Source: Leptasterias polaris
Lineage: Eukaryota > Echinodermata > Asteroidea > Forcipulatida > Asteriidae
Reading direction: 5' to 3'
Assembly: GCA_037783415.1 (NCBI GenBank)
Contig: JAZGTN010000213.1
Location: forward strand, 434,001-498,000
Length of the DNA stretch: 64,000 nt
Shown piece by piece: positions 46,571 to 57,280 of the stretch. Numbering within the stretch: the stretch's first letter is position 1; each line of letters opens with the position of its first letter. Below the pieces are notes generated by a model that ran no database searches, was not told the DNA's origin, and saw only the letters and a program-made list of their open reading frames with translations. Both the position numbers and the translations under genes were made by a program.

Positions 46571-46740
46571 CATGTCAACAACAAGCCTTGCCACAATACG
46601 TCGATCAATAGAAGTGATGACAAGCTGGTATTTATCAAATTTATAGTAGGACGGTGCCACATTGAATGAAAATTCAAACAAGTTGTAGAATCCAGTCGTG
46701 TGGTTTTGCTCCACTAGAATACAGTCTGGCTCCCAGAGTG
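46571..46740 (-). CDS. Candidate ectodomain exon (phase 1 acceptor)
   Basis: Acceptor AACCCTTTTACAG, then about 57 residues: (A)LWEPDCILVEQNHTTGFYNL, then FEFSFNVAPSYYKFDKYQLV and ITSIDRRIVARLVVDM. Two donors fit: ATG/GTGGGT (phase 0, end 46571), which joins the 44670 exon, or GTGG/GTATAT (phase 1, end 46567). Alternating hydrophobic strands and an N-glycosylation site (NHT) suggest a beta-sandwich ectodomain, possibly the FN3-like part of an IL-17-receptor-type protein; that is inference. The acceptor phase matches the exon at 51403-51350. Confidence 0.6.
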
Positions 46741-46810
46741 CTGTAAAAGGGTTAATTTTGTTCTGGTTAAAATCATGCAAATATCCAAAAAGATTATTAT
46801 AAGAATACAA

Positions 46811-49160
46811 TTTTGTTTAGTAAAGGTTTACGGTCAATTTCAACAAGTACTCACTCAATTTAACAGAAGTTGCTCATTCAATGCATCAGCTTTCAACAGT
46901 CAAAAGGAGTAATTAAATTTCAACAGTTTAGCATTCAATGATCAAAATGAGATTGATCATTAAAATTCCTTGGGCTGCAAAGATTATTCAATTTTACATA
47001 AATCCAGCAGCGAAAAAAGTGTGACGCTGAGGTCTTAAAACCGGCTGAATCGTTGCCGTGCGTAAAGGTCTGAGCAGGAGGCAAGGTCCTTAATCGTAAG
47101 GCCACAATCCTGCAAGATTCTAAACGTTCGTTTATGACCTGGTCACTACTCTTTTTCTAATCCTACATAAATGCCCTTTTTGTTAAAAAACGTAATACTG
47201 TTGGAAAATCTATAAAACTTATCTACAAATGTTTAACTCCAGTCATGTTAGAACCCTTGCATATGATGTCACACTCTCAAACAGCGCCCTCACTGAGGCA
47301 AAGGAGGCAGACCGTTTTACAATATAACAGTACTTTGTGTGTAAGAACTTGCTCGTGACCTCGTGTTATGCAAAGGGTCTATTGCATACGACGCTCAATA
47401 TTTGTGCGTACGCAAGTGTACTAACAGATTTTACATTGGGTACCAGTTGTATTGATTGAATACCCATAAATTAGCGCTACATGTAAGCTTGCTTGCCACG
47501 TGTTTTATATCGCACGTTTAAACACGGCCACACGGCTAATCAGAATGGGTAAACTGTTCCTGGTACTTATGAATTCCATTTCATCTACTGTAAATAGAGG
47601 TAGTAGACAAATTTAACTGAAGAATGGTGAAATTATTGTCTTGATTAGCGATAAATAAAAGAAATATTAAAACAAACGAAATCATGTGTGCAAAGAAACA
47701 AAACTAAATGCAACGGTAGCTAAAAAGAAACCGTTAGTTGATTAAACTTGGGAAATATGCAGGAACATAAATGCGTGTCACAGAAATTGAATGGTTTTTT
47801 TTTGCTGAATTTGACCGCAAAAATATACAGAGCATTTTCAATGAATTTAAACAAATAATATTACTAGGAAGTAACTGAAGTATTAAAGATTAGTAGAAAA
47901 CATTTTGTTTTAACCAAGGTTAACTGAATTATGAGGATTATTTTGATTAATGGATGAAGCCTGATTTACTACAGGAAGTTGACTGTCCTCCACCCCCCAA
48001 CCACCCACCCCCCCCCCCCCAAATAAATTAAAATTAAAAAATAAATAAAAATTAAACAAAATAAAAAAATAAAACAAATTTCCAACAAACAAATTTCTTA
48101 GGTCACTCTTCTCTTTCTTAGTAAGGCCATAATCTGATGTACTGGCTGCGGCTGTTGCTAAGGACGCCCTATACCTCAATGCATCAAAGAGATTGTCCAT
48201 AGCAACACCATAGGCAACAGCCAGAGCCATAGCCACAGCCACCATATACCAACACAGCATCAGTTCGAATCTAGTTCTGATTTTGTGATTCACAGAGACG
48301 GTCACTGACGGACAAAATGTGTAAGTGATGATGTGAAACAGCCTTGATGAAGATAAAACATAATATCAAGAAAGTCTCCTTTCTTTTTTCTTTTTTTCAA
48401 TCCAATGGGTTCAGGTTTGAACAAAGTTTTTAAACATAACTGTGAGGTAATGTCTTAGAGAACTTTGTTGCTAAACAACATTTGTCGGTTGAATATTTAT
48501 AAAGGTTCTGGAACTAATACAAAAGTTTAAAACAAAAAATCACATTTTATAACCCTGCTTTGAAAGAGGAAATTGCTAAGCATGGAATAATCAGAATGAG
48601 CAGAAACAATTAGGTACTGGCCAAATTGTTATCAATATTTAAGTCAAACTAAAATATGAAAGAGAACTTTTAAGACAGCAATTGTGTTAGAAACTGCAGT
48701 TAAGATTAAACACAAATGAAAGCGGGCCTGACAATTCTCATGCAAGATACAAACAGAACCCTTTACATGCTGGTCAACTAATATGAATAAAAACCTCGAC
48801 CAAACCTTGGAGCTGTTTAGAAATTTTCAATTTCAAAAAGACATGGGTGGGTCAAAGAAAATAATTGCAAACCAAAATTTAATTTCCAATTGAAAATTTT
48901 GTTTAAAACTAACAAAACAAAAAAAGTAACAAAATAAATATGGAAGCCAAAAATTTGGATGGGTTGGGCAAACAACATTTTACAGAAAAAACCATTAAAT
49001 TTAAAACCAATTACTGAATGGCACCTCTGGATTCTGTATGAAATGGAGCAAAGGCTTTTCAGAGGGATGTGACTACCAGTGTCTACAACAGCCCAGCACC
49101 ACCATTAATAATAATAACTATAACTCAACAGCCCATGCACCACCATTAATAATAATAACT
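46811..49160. other. no gene firmly recognised
   Basis: AT-rich. A minus-strand frame of 131 codons (48305-47910) contains an Ala/Val/Met-rich stretch that could mimic a signal peptide but comes from an imperfect GCTGTGGCTATGGCT repeat. A 46-bp duplication around ACCACCATTAATAATAATAA lies at 49085-49160. Confidence 0.4.
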
Positions 49161-49164
49161 ATAA

Positions 49165-51295
49165 CTAGAGATTCAGTTTTTGTCTACTACAAAAACAAGG
49201 TGTTCGTGGTGAGTGTTTGAATAAATAGGTTACGACATTATACCTTATCAATCCAATGCCTGGTTCATTAATTTTTCAACAATTAAACATTTCGGTTTTG
49301 GACCGGAAGTCAAAGTCAAATAGGGTCACATGTTGATTAGTTAATGAAGACCTTTCAGATGATGTGTAGATTGAAAAAATCCAATGCGTGGTTCAGAAGT
49401 TATGATATTTTTTCAAAAATAAAGTTTCAACTTTGAGTTAACAAAATGTGTATACAATTTAAAAACATATGTACACATTTATAGAATCCTGGACAATGCT
49501 GGATTAGAGGATTTTTCTATATCTGTCTGTACTACAGAGTGGTGGACCTAATTACCCTTTCAAAGTGTTCTCTCTCAGATGTTTAAGTGTACAGTCAGTT
49601 CTAGAGGGGGTAGCATACTTCTAAATTTGGTGGATTTCAACAGTTTTTACCCCATAACAAAAAGCATAGCACCCCGTCTACTTTCAAGAGAGGGAAGATC
49701 CAAAATTGCAAGTGCTGTGCGGTTACTTTGATATTCCTGATAGCATATTACGAAACGACATACCCGTATTTGAACACTCTTAATTTCACTGGACTGGGGT
49801 GCAATATAAGTTGGAACACCGATCAATGGGAAATGTATTCTAACACGCACCTACATGTATACAGTACAAATGCATCTAAAAAACTACGTGCAAAAATCAC
49901 ACGTGCATTAACATACATTAGAGGATGTCAACGAAACCGCACGTGCTATGCACGTGTACAGGTTTAGCGTGGTACAGGTTTAGCGTGTGTTAATACACTA
50001 TCGTGCATTGTAAATTTTCTGGGTCAACATACAGGTAAGCTAAGCTTGAACGTCCTTTTTCGACCAGATATAAAGATTTAAATGGTGTCATCTTTGTGCA
50101 AAAGTTTGAGCAGGCTTAACGTTCTACAACCTGGTACAAAAATCATGCTGAAATGACCTGTAGCTTTTAGGATATTGTAGCGAAACCCTCGTGTGGTGGC
50201 GCTGTTACTGATCTGGTTCTGGCATCCGGCCAGGATGTGTGCGTGAGCTTTCCCGCGCTTAGTGTGGGCAGCGCGGAGTTGTTGTTTGGTCGCCATCGAG
50301 GCAACATCGTGGTTTTAACGAGAGCAAGCAGGGGAGCGAACGGATTCACCGTGAACCAGGTCAGTAACAGCGTAGAACACAAGTAATCAAATACATAATT
50401 AAGAAGGAAAGAAAGTGAATCAGGGCAGAATCAAGAAAGCAGCCAGAAGAAATAAGAATTGCAGTTGTTTGTTTAATTCATTTTATGTCCAGTGAACAGC
50501 AGAAATATACAGTTGTAACCCCACGTGAAATAAGTCCTAGACCCCTCGACAAAACGTTACAATATGAATAAGATAATATATTATAGAATTTTCAACTTCC
50601 TATTTGAACCGGAAGTCGGGGTCAAGGGGGTTATGATCTGTGTAGCGTTTGTCAAACTTTTAACGACCTATCCGATGATGTTTAGATTGTAATAATCCAA
50701 GTTGTGGTTCATTAGTTATGAATTTTTCAATTATTAAACTTTGATTTACTGTAATTTGATACCAATGACGTCATCATGATATCATCAACTGTGTGTCGTC
50801 TTGATATTAAGGTTCAGTTGTCTGATGAGTTTCAATGCTCAATTCAATTCCAATCTTGAGTTATGCGGTAGATAACCCCGAAACACGCTTTTTTAAAGAA
50901 AAACACAAAGGCAAACTTTGACCTTCCGGTACGACCAGAAGGAAAGGTCATACGATTTTGACGTTAACTTTTCAAATATTGCCCCAGGCTTGATCTATCA
51001 GATGTCCAATTATGAACATCATAGCTGTGATATTCGTTGAGATACAGCAAAAAGCAAATGGTCATTTTTCAACTTTAAAAACCTTGTAATTCGACACCTG
51101 ATGACGTCATCATGACGTAATAACAACTGTGCCGTCTTCATATTGAGGTTCAATTATTTGATGAGTTTCAAGGTTCAATTCAGTTTCAATCTTGAGTTAA
51201 GCTGCTGATAAGAGTTCCGTGGAAGAAGGAGAAGAAAAAGAAAAAAGAACAGAACAAAAACAAGAGGTGTTCGTGCTCATATTGCACGAACACCT
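49165..51295 (-). mobile_element. Family-B tandem unit 1 (Helitron-like end, minus orientation)
   Basis: Read on the minus strand, the unit ends with hairpin GTTTTTGTAGTAGACAAAAA (C), then TGAATCT and CTAG followed by T (plus coordinates 49196-49165). The interior contains GGAAGT/ACTTCC inverted-repeat monomers (AACTTCC...GAACCGGAAGTC) and TGACGTCA-containing blocks. The far edge has a purine-rich GAAGAAGGAGAAG tract and a 12-bp-stem hairpin AGGTGTTCGTGC / GCACGAACACCT (51265-51295). A solo LTR interrupts it. Non-coding. Confidence 0.5.
50176..50561. mobile_element. Solo LTR (386 bp) with 4-bp target duplication
   Basis: Begins TGTAGCG and ends GTTACA, flanked by ATAT on both sides (50172-50175, 50562-50565). 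The paralogous family-B unit near 52440-52460 reads straight through (AAGATATGAATATGATAAG) without this block, which gives the empty site. TG...CA ends and a 4-bp duplication fit a solo LTR. An internal open frame (50171-50359, plus) is therefore not a host exon. Confidence 0.7.
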
Positions 51296-51345
51296 AATAA
51301 TAAGCAAGCATTTATAGAGCGCCTTTTCCAAAGGTTGCAAGCAAC
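51296..51345 (-). repeat. SINE fragment (MIR-like body)
   Basis: AATAATAAGCAAGC...TATAGAGCGCCTTTTCC resembles the tail and body of the 10250-10612 SINE type. It lies between the family-B edge and the donor site of the next exon. Confidence 0.45.
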
Positions 51346-51349
51346 TTAC

Positions 51350-51403
51350 CTTCTTCACTCTTGTAACAGCGGGCATCATTAATTTTGTCAACATGTGTAC
51401 AAT
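51350..51403 (-). CDS. Candidate small ectodomain exon (phase 1-1)
   Basis: A 54-bp exon with acceptor AAACTTCTTTGTAG and strong donor AAG/GTAAGT. In the phase-1 reading it encodes CTHVDKINDARCYKSEE with two cysteines, and splicing to the 46740 exon gives ...SEE-A-LWEPDC..., again cysteine-containing. A phase-0 reading is also open but less protein-like. It lies between repeats, consistent with a surviving island of host exon. Link to the SEFIR receptor is inferred from strand and phase. Confidence 0.5.
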
Positions 51404-51441
51404 CTACAAAGAAGTTTGATCACACACAAAAATAATGATAA

Positions 51442-53129
51442 CTAGAGATTCAGTTTTTGTTTACTACAAAAACAAGGTGTTCGTCGGGAGTGATTGAATG
51501 AATAGGTAACGTCATTATACCTTATCAATCCAATTCCTGGTTCAGGAGTTATGAACTTTTCAAAAATTTAACAAGAACGTCCGGTTTGGACCGGAAGTCG
51601 AGGTCAAATAGGGTCACATGTTGATTAGTTTATAAAGACCTTTCAGATAATGTATAGATTGAAAAAATCCAATGTGTGGTTCAGAAGTTATGATATTTTG
51701 AAATATAAAGTCTCAACTTCCGGTTTGAACCGGAAGTCAAGGTCAACCGAGGTCACACTTGGTAGCGTTGGTTAAGTTACAAAAGTTTTAACTGATGATG
51801 TACAGAAAATAAGCAACCAATGAGTGGTTCAGAAGTTATGATTTTTTCAAATAATAAATTTTAACTTCCGGTATGAACCGGATGTCAGAATCAATAGAGG
51901 TCACGCTTGGTAGCGTTGGTGAAGTCTCCGATGTCCTTTCTGTTGACGTATAGATGATAACAATCGAATAAGTGGTTCAGGATTTATGATTTTTAAAACA
52001 TTAAAAAGCAACTTCCGACTTTAACCGGAAGTCAAGGTCAAACGGGGTCACATAATGTGTAGCGTATGATAAGTTTATTACGACCTTTCAGATGATGTAT
52101 GAATTGTTAAAATGAAATGTGTGGCTCAGCAGTTATGAATTTTTCAAATATTAGATGGATCACCTCTGTGATGCAATGCGAAATATATTCCTAAATGAAC
52201 CTACTTCTAAGAGAATACGCTTGAGAAACATAATTTTAAGTTTGAGTGGCCAGGGCAAGGTTGTTTACACAATAATACGCTATCGTGCGTCGTCAACGCG
52301 GGTCAACTGATGGGTGCGTGTTTTCGTCTTTTTTCGACCAGATGTAAAGGTAAACATGTTGTTATGTCTGTGCAAAAGTTTGAGCGGGCTTAACGGTCTA
52401 CACCATGATACAAAAATTATGCTGAAATGATCAGTAGTTTAAAAGATATGAATATGATAAGATATTTTGAAATTTTCTACTTCCGATTTGAACCGGAAGT
52501 CAGTTCAAATGTTGTAAAGGTTCTGTGTAGCATTTGTCAAACTCTTAACGACCTATCCGATGATGTGTAGATTGTACGAATCCATTCAGTGGTTGATGAG
52601 TTATGATTTTTTCAAGTATTAACATTAAATTTAATGTAATTTGATATCCGATGACGTCATCATGACATCAAGTGTGTGTCATCTTGATATCAAGGTCCAG
52701 CTATCTGATGAGTTTCAATGTTCAATTCAATCTCAATCTTGCGTTATTCCGTAGATAAGCTCAAAAATGATTTATTAAGGAAAAACAACGAAGGTGAACT
52801 TCGACATAGGGTAACGACCCTGAAGTTAAGGTCGTATGATTTTTGCGTTAACTTTTCAAATGTTGCCCCAGTCTTGATCTATCATATGCCCAACTATGAA
52901 CATCATAGCTTTAATATTCAGTGAGATACAGCAAAAAGCAAATGGTCATTTTTCAACTTTAAACACCCTGTAATTCGACACCTGATGACGTCATCATTAC
53001 GTCATGACAGCTGTGCTGTCTTCGTAAGGAGGTTCAATTGTCTGATGAGTTTCAAGGTTCAATTCAGTTTCAATATTGAGTTATGTTGCAGAGAAGAGTT
53101 GTGTGGAAGAAGGAGAAGAAAAAAAAAAC
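51442..53129 (-). mobile_element. Family-B tandem unit 2
   Basis: Starts (as minus 3' end) at CTAG 51442-51445 with the same AGATTCAGTTTTTGT hairpin, contains several ACTTCCGGTTTGAACCGGAA inverted-repeat monomers and TGACGTCA blocks, and ends in the GGAAGAAGGAGAAG tract next to unit 3. Contains the empty-site sequence for the 53.3-56.7 kb non-LTR insertion at about 52560-52620. Confidence 0.5.
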
Positions 53130-53296
53130 AATAGGGATTCAGTTTTTGTTTACTACAAAAACAAGGTGTTCGTGGTGAGTGATTGAATGAACAGGTCACG
53201 ACATTTTATCAATCAATGCTTGGTCCAGTGTAGCATTTGTCAAACTCTTAACGACCTATCCGATGATGCGTAGATTGTACAAATCCATTCAGTGGT

Positions 53297-56200
53297 TTTT
53301 TTTTTTTTTTTTTTTTTTTTTATGCAAGTTCGCCCCAAACAAGGCTAAAAGCCACTCTTGGTAAGGGGCTATAAGAGGAAAATTATAAAACATGAAAAGA
53401 ACTCAGGAGAGCTGGAGGTAGGAATTGATATTCCTCTTGAAACAGTCTAGATTGTAGGATGGAGGGAAACATGCACCAGGCAAGGAGTTCCAAAGAGATG
53501 CAGTACGTGGAATAAAGCTGTTGGAATGGCTCTTTGTTCTACATCTCAGCAAATTAAGAGTGTATGGGTGAGAAGAAGCAGAAAGTCTGGTTTCACGCTC
53601 AAACACTCTGACAGGAGGAACTAGGTCGGACACACTGGTGGCACATTTACCATGAAAATATCTGTAGAAAAGACACAGGCTGGCTACAGACCTACGGTGG
53701 GAAAGAGGTTGTAACGTTGATCCCAACACTTCACCAACAAGATTAACAATACGCTTCTGCACCCTATCTAGTAAAGATAAATAACAGGCAGAAGCTCCGG
53801 CCCAGATGTGACAACAGTACTCCAATAGGGGACGTATAGTTGTCTTATACAGGTAGAGAGTAGCATCAGGAGGTAAGAACTTCCGAGCTCGGTAAAGACA
53901 GCCAACTCGCATGGAAGCACTCTTTGCAATGCCTGAGATATACCTTTCCCAACTGGCGTTGGTGGAGATGTCAATTCCAAGAAGGCGAAAATCTGCTACC
54001 TCAGGCAAAGTCAATGGACCCATATGAATAGATGGAAATGTAACATCTCTTGAGCGAGACAGAGAAAGAAGTTTAGTTTTCTTTGCATTGAAGGTTACTA
54101 GCCAATCATTCCCCCACTTTAGCACATTCTCTAAGTCAGTGTTTAGTGAGACACCAACCTCACAGCGAGAAGTGTTGGAAGAGTTAGGGGAAACACAGAA
54201 GAGAGTTGAATCATCAGCATACATGGCGAGCTGAGACAAAACTTCATCGGGCAGATCATTAATGTAAACAAGAAAGAGAGTGGGACCAAGTACTGAGCCT
54301 TGCGGAACACCGGAATTGATAGAACAGGTAGGAGAAGATTGACCCTCAAGGGCAACCTTCAACTTGCGATTATAGATAGAGATTATAGAGATTATAGATA
54401 GCATTCTTCCTGACACACCATATGACTGAAGCTTGTGGAGCAGGCCAGTATGCCATACTTTGTCGAAGGCCTTGGAGATGTCCAATGCTACAACACGAGC
54501 CTCACCCCTGCGATCTAAAGCCCTACTAAAATGATCGGTAATTAGGGAAAGCAGGTCACCAGTTGAGCGGGAATGGCGAAACCCAAACTGGCAGTCAGTT
54601 AGAAGGTCATTGTCCTCCAGGTATCCAAGGAGCTGTTGATTGACGAAGCATTCAAAGATCTTACTTATTATGGGAAGCAGACTAATAGGACGATAATTAG
54701 TAGCTTCAGAACGCTCACCAGCACCCTTAAAGACAGGGACAACGGATGCCACTTTCCAGGATGAAGGAAACACAGAGACTGCCAAGCACATATTGAACAG
54801 CTTGGCAAGAATGGATGAAAGTTCAGGGGAACACATTTTCAAAACAATTACAGGGATTCCATCAGGGCCAGTAGCCTTGGAGGCATCCAAGGAATTAATA
54901 ATCCGGGCAATCTTCTTTGGAGTGATAAGAGGTTCAGATACAACAGTGGCTGTACGAGATGGAAAGGCAGAAAGTGGATGCCCCTCATCATTGAGTGTGG
55001 AGTTAGATGCAAAGTTGTCAGCAAAAAGGTTTGCCTTATCTTGAGGAGAAGTAAGAACTTCGGGTCCATGAAAAAGAGGAGGAATGGAGGACTTGTTGCG
55101 GTTCAGTACACTATTGGCAATTCGCCAAAAGTCCCTTGAACCAAGCCGCTGTGATGAAATAGAACTAGCAACAGAGTTGGCATATTGCTTCTTAGCATCC
55201 TCTAAAACTCTCTTACATCGATTTCGAGCTTCATGGAAAAGACGCTTACTGTCCAAAGTTCCTAAAAGATGATACTTCTTAAAAAAATGGTTACGATGGG
55301 CAATTGCTGCAGCACAGGCCGGAGTGTACCAAGGTTGAGAATGGGCCTTGATCTGGTAGGTACGCGAGGGGATGTAAATCTCCATACCAAGGTTAATCCA
55401 TTGGGATAACTCATCTGCCGCCAAATCAGGACCAAGACTTAGAATCCACGACCACGGCACATCTGCGAGAAAACATCGAAAACCATCCCAGTCAGCCTTT
55501 CCAAACTGAAAAACAGTACGATGAAAAGGCTGAAATGTAGTTGTTGGAGAAGAATATGAGACGGAAACAGAGACAATCGAGTGATCCGAGTTACCAATTG
55601 GAGGCAAGACTTTGGCAACACAGTCATCTGGGTTAGAACACAAGAAGAGGTCAAGCAAGTACCTTCCATCGGAAGCACGATCCGGAATGTGAGTAGGTGA
55701 TGAAACGATCTGAGTAAGATTTTGGGAGATTGAAAAATTATGTGTTGCTATACCAGGAATGTCAATATTACGAGAATGGGTCAGCCACTCCTTGTGATGG
55801 ACATTAAAGTCACCAAATACCATGACTTGAGCAGAAGGGTGCTGAGAAATAGCAGAGTCAATGCTATCAGAGATAGCATCAAGCACAGCGCAGGATGATG
55901 ATGAAGGTGAACGATACAGGAAAAACAGGTAGGTTGTTGAATGGAGAAGTGAAAGACGAAAGCACATGTATTCATGGTTGTTACATTCCAAATTGCTTTC
56001 ACGGGCTAAAGGGAGAGTTTCTTTGACATAGACACCCAAACCATGTGATGGAGGGTGGTCAAGGCGATGAAAGATATATCCTGGTAACTTGAAAGAGTCT
56101 GAAGAAATGTCACAATTCAGTCTGCTCTCAGATAGAGCTAGAAAATCAGGAGAGTTGTTGAGAACAAAAGACTGAACGGAAGTGAAGTTGGAACGAAAGC

Positions 56201-56722
56201 CCCTGATATTGGAAAAGGCAATACCAAGAGGCTTTGAACGCCGCGCACGGGCAGGTGGATTTGCGCGAGCAGGTAAGGTTTCTTTATTCTTTGTTTGTGT
56301 AGTCATGATTTTTGCATTTATTGGAGAAAAAGAGTCTCAGCTAGTCTTTGGTTTGAAGTCCGCCCAAAACACTCAGAGGAACCAATCGAACTCGTGCGAA
56401 CACATTGTCGTAACAATGTCACCCCGATGGCCTCAGGAATGCAACCGAAAGTGGCTGCACGGACCACCAATCCATGCATGTCCATGGCAGTACAACCACC
56501 TCGACATTTTTCACCTGTTGATAGATCAGCCTCTCAGAGCATTACCACTGAGTTCGGGATCCTGTACTACCAGGCGGCCATGCCCTGCAACATGTTTATT
56601 TCCGGTACCCTTCGGAGAGGCGGAGCTCAGATGATCCAGGGAGGGTCCAGGGCAAGTTTCAAGTAAATGGGGTCTAGACTAACTGAGAAGAGATAGAAGG
56701 AAAGATAGGAATGAGAAGGAAA
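53297..56722 (-). mobile_element. Full-length-looking non-LTR retrotransposon with poly(A) tail
   Basis: About 3.4 kb on the minus strand: a 5' UTR of about 415 bp, one 967-codon ORF, a ~75-bp 3' UTR, and an A-tail of about 27 nt (the T-run at 53298-53322). Both boundaries are fixed by comparison with the paralogous empty site at 52570-52600. A target duplication longer than about 4 bp (GGTT) is not visible. Confidence 0.85.
53403..56306 (-). CDS. Endonuclease-reverse transcriptase polyprotein (967 aa), intact
   Basis: ATG at 56306. Residues ~27-250 are an AP-type endonuclease: SNIRG (Asn33), LSESRL (Glu60), FGDFN (Asp166, Asn168) and NSDHS (Asp241-His242). Residues ~460-760 are the reverse transcriptase: ATGPDGIP, NYRPISLLP, VALDISKAFD (Asp609), SGVPQGSVLGP and YADD (696-699). 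A C-terminal tail with HIWAG and SLWNSLPG follows. It nicks target DNA and copies element RNA there. All catalytic blocks are present and there is no internal stop. A short in-frame duplication (ATTATAGAT-type, ~54375-54405) gives SIISIISIYNRK in the RT. No separate ORF1 is visible. Clade is within the Jockey/CR1 assemblage; exact family unknown. Confidence 0.9.
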   Translation of the reverse strand: MTTQTKNKETLPARANPPARARRSKPLGIAFSNIRGFRSNFTSVQSFVLNNSPDFLALSESRLNCDISSDSFKLPGYIFHRLDHPPSHGLGVYVKETLPLARESNLECNNHEYMCFRLSLLHSTTYLFFLYRSPSSSSCAVLDAISDSIDSAISQHPSAQVMVFGDFNVHHKEWLTHSRNIDIPGIATHNFSISQNLTQIVSSPTHIPDRASDGRYLLDLFLCSNPDDCVAKVLPPIGNSDHSIVSVSVSYSSPTTTFQPFHRTVFQFGKADWDGFRCFLADVPWSWILSLGPDLAADELSQWINLGMEIYIPSRTYQIKAHSQPWYTPACAAAIAHRNHFFKKYHLLGTLDSKRLFHEARNRCKRVLEDAKKQYANSVASSISSQRLGSRDFWRIANSVLNRNKSSIPPLFHGPEVLTSPQDKANLFADNFASNSTLNDEGHPLSAFPSRTATVVSEPLITPKKIARIINSLDASKATGPDGIPVIVLKMCSPELSSILAKLFNMCLAVSVFPSSWKVASVVPVFKGAGERSEATNYRPISLLPIISKIFECFVNQQLLGYLEDNDLLTDCQFGFRHSRSTGDLLSLITDHFSRALDRRGEARVVALDISKAFDKVWHTGLLHKLQSYGVSGRMLSIISIISIYNRKLKVALEGQSSPTCSINSGVPQGSVLGPTLFLVYINDLPDEVLSQLAMYADDSTLFCVSPNSSNTSRCEVGVSLNTDLENVLKWGNDWLVTFNAKKTKLLSLSRSRDVTFPSIHMGPLTLPEVADFRLLGIDISTNASWERYISGIAKSASMRVGCLYRARKFLPPDATLYLYKTTIRPLLEYCCHIWAGASACYLSLLDRVQKRIVNLVGEVLGSTLQPLSHRRSVASLCLFYRYFHGKCATSVSDLVPPVRVFERETRLSASSHPYTLNLLRCRTKSHSNSFIPRTASLWNSLPGACFPPSYNLDCFKRNINSYLQLS

Positions 56723-57280
56723 GGGGTTGATGAGCTATGATTTTTTCAAGTATTAAAATTTAATTCAATGTAATTTGATACCCGATGACGTCATCATGAC
56801 ATCATCAAGTGTGTGTCATCTTGATATCAAGGTCCAGCTATCTGATGAGTTTCAATGTTCAATTCAATCTCAATCTTGAGTTATTCCGTAGATAAGCTCG
56901 AAAGTTGTTTTTTGAAGGAAAAAACCAAGGCGAACTTCGACCTAGGGTAACGACCCGGAAGCTAAGGTCGTACGATTTTGGCGTTAACTTTTCAAATGTT
57001 GCCCCAGTCTTGCTCTATCAGATGCCAGACTATGAACATCATAGCTTTCTTATTCGTTGAGGTACAGCAAAAAGCAAATGGTCATTTTTCAACTTTAAAA
57101 ACCTTGTAATTCGACACCTGATGACGTCATCATGACGTAATGATAACTGTGCCGTCTTAATATTGAGGTTTAATTATCTGATGAGTTTCAAGGTTCAATT
57201 CAGTTTCAATATTGAGTTATGTTGCCGAGAAGAGTTCTACGTAGGAAGAAGATGGAGAAGAAAAAAAATCAGAACAAAAA

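Larger units (their letters stand above)
53130..57280 (-). mobile_element. Family-B tandem unit 3, interrupted by a non-LTR element
   Basis: The CTAG at this end is mutated (ATAG). The unit breaks at about 53296 (CCATTCAGTGG) and resumes at about 56723 (TTGATGAGCTATG); intact copies read CCATTCAGTGGTTGATGAG. It ends in AAGAAGATGGAGAAG next to unit 4. Confidence 0.5.

Noticed and set aside
47910..48305. Minus-strand frame with a signal-peptide-like Ala/Val/Met stretch that could start the receptor gene
   Set aside because: The hydrophobic part comes from an imperfect GCTGTGGCTATGGCT repeat, there is no good in-phase donor to the next exon, and the frame runs into low-complexity sequence.
50171..50359. 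A 189-bp plus-strand open frame with AG and GT borders that looks like a phase-0 exon
   Set aside because: It lies inside a TG...CA block with a 4-bp ATAT duplication that is absent from the paralogous repeat copy, so it is solo-LTR sequence.
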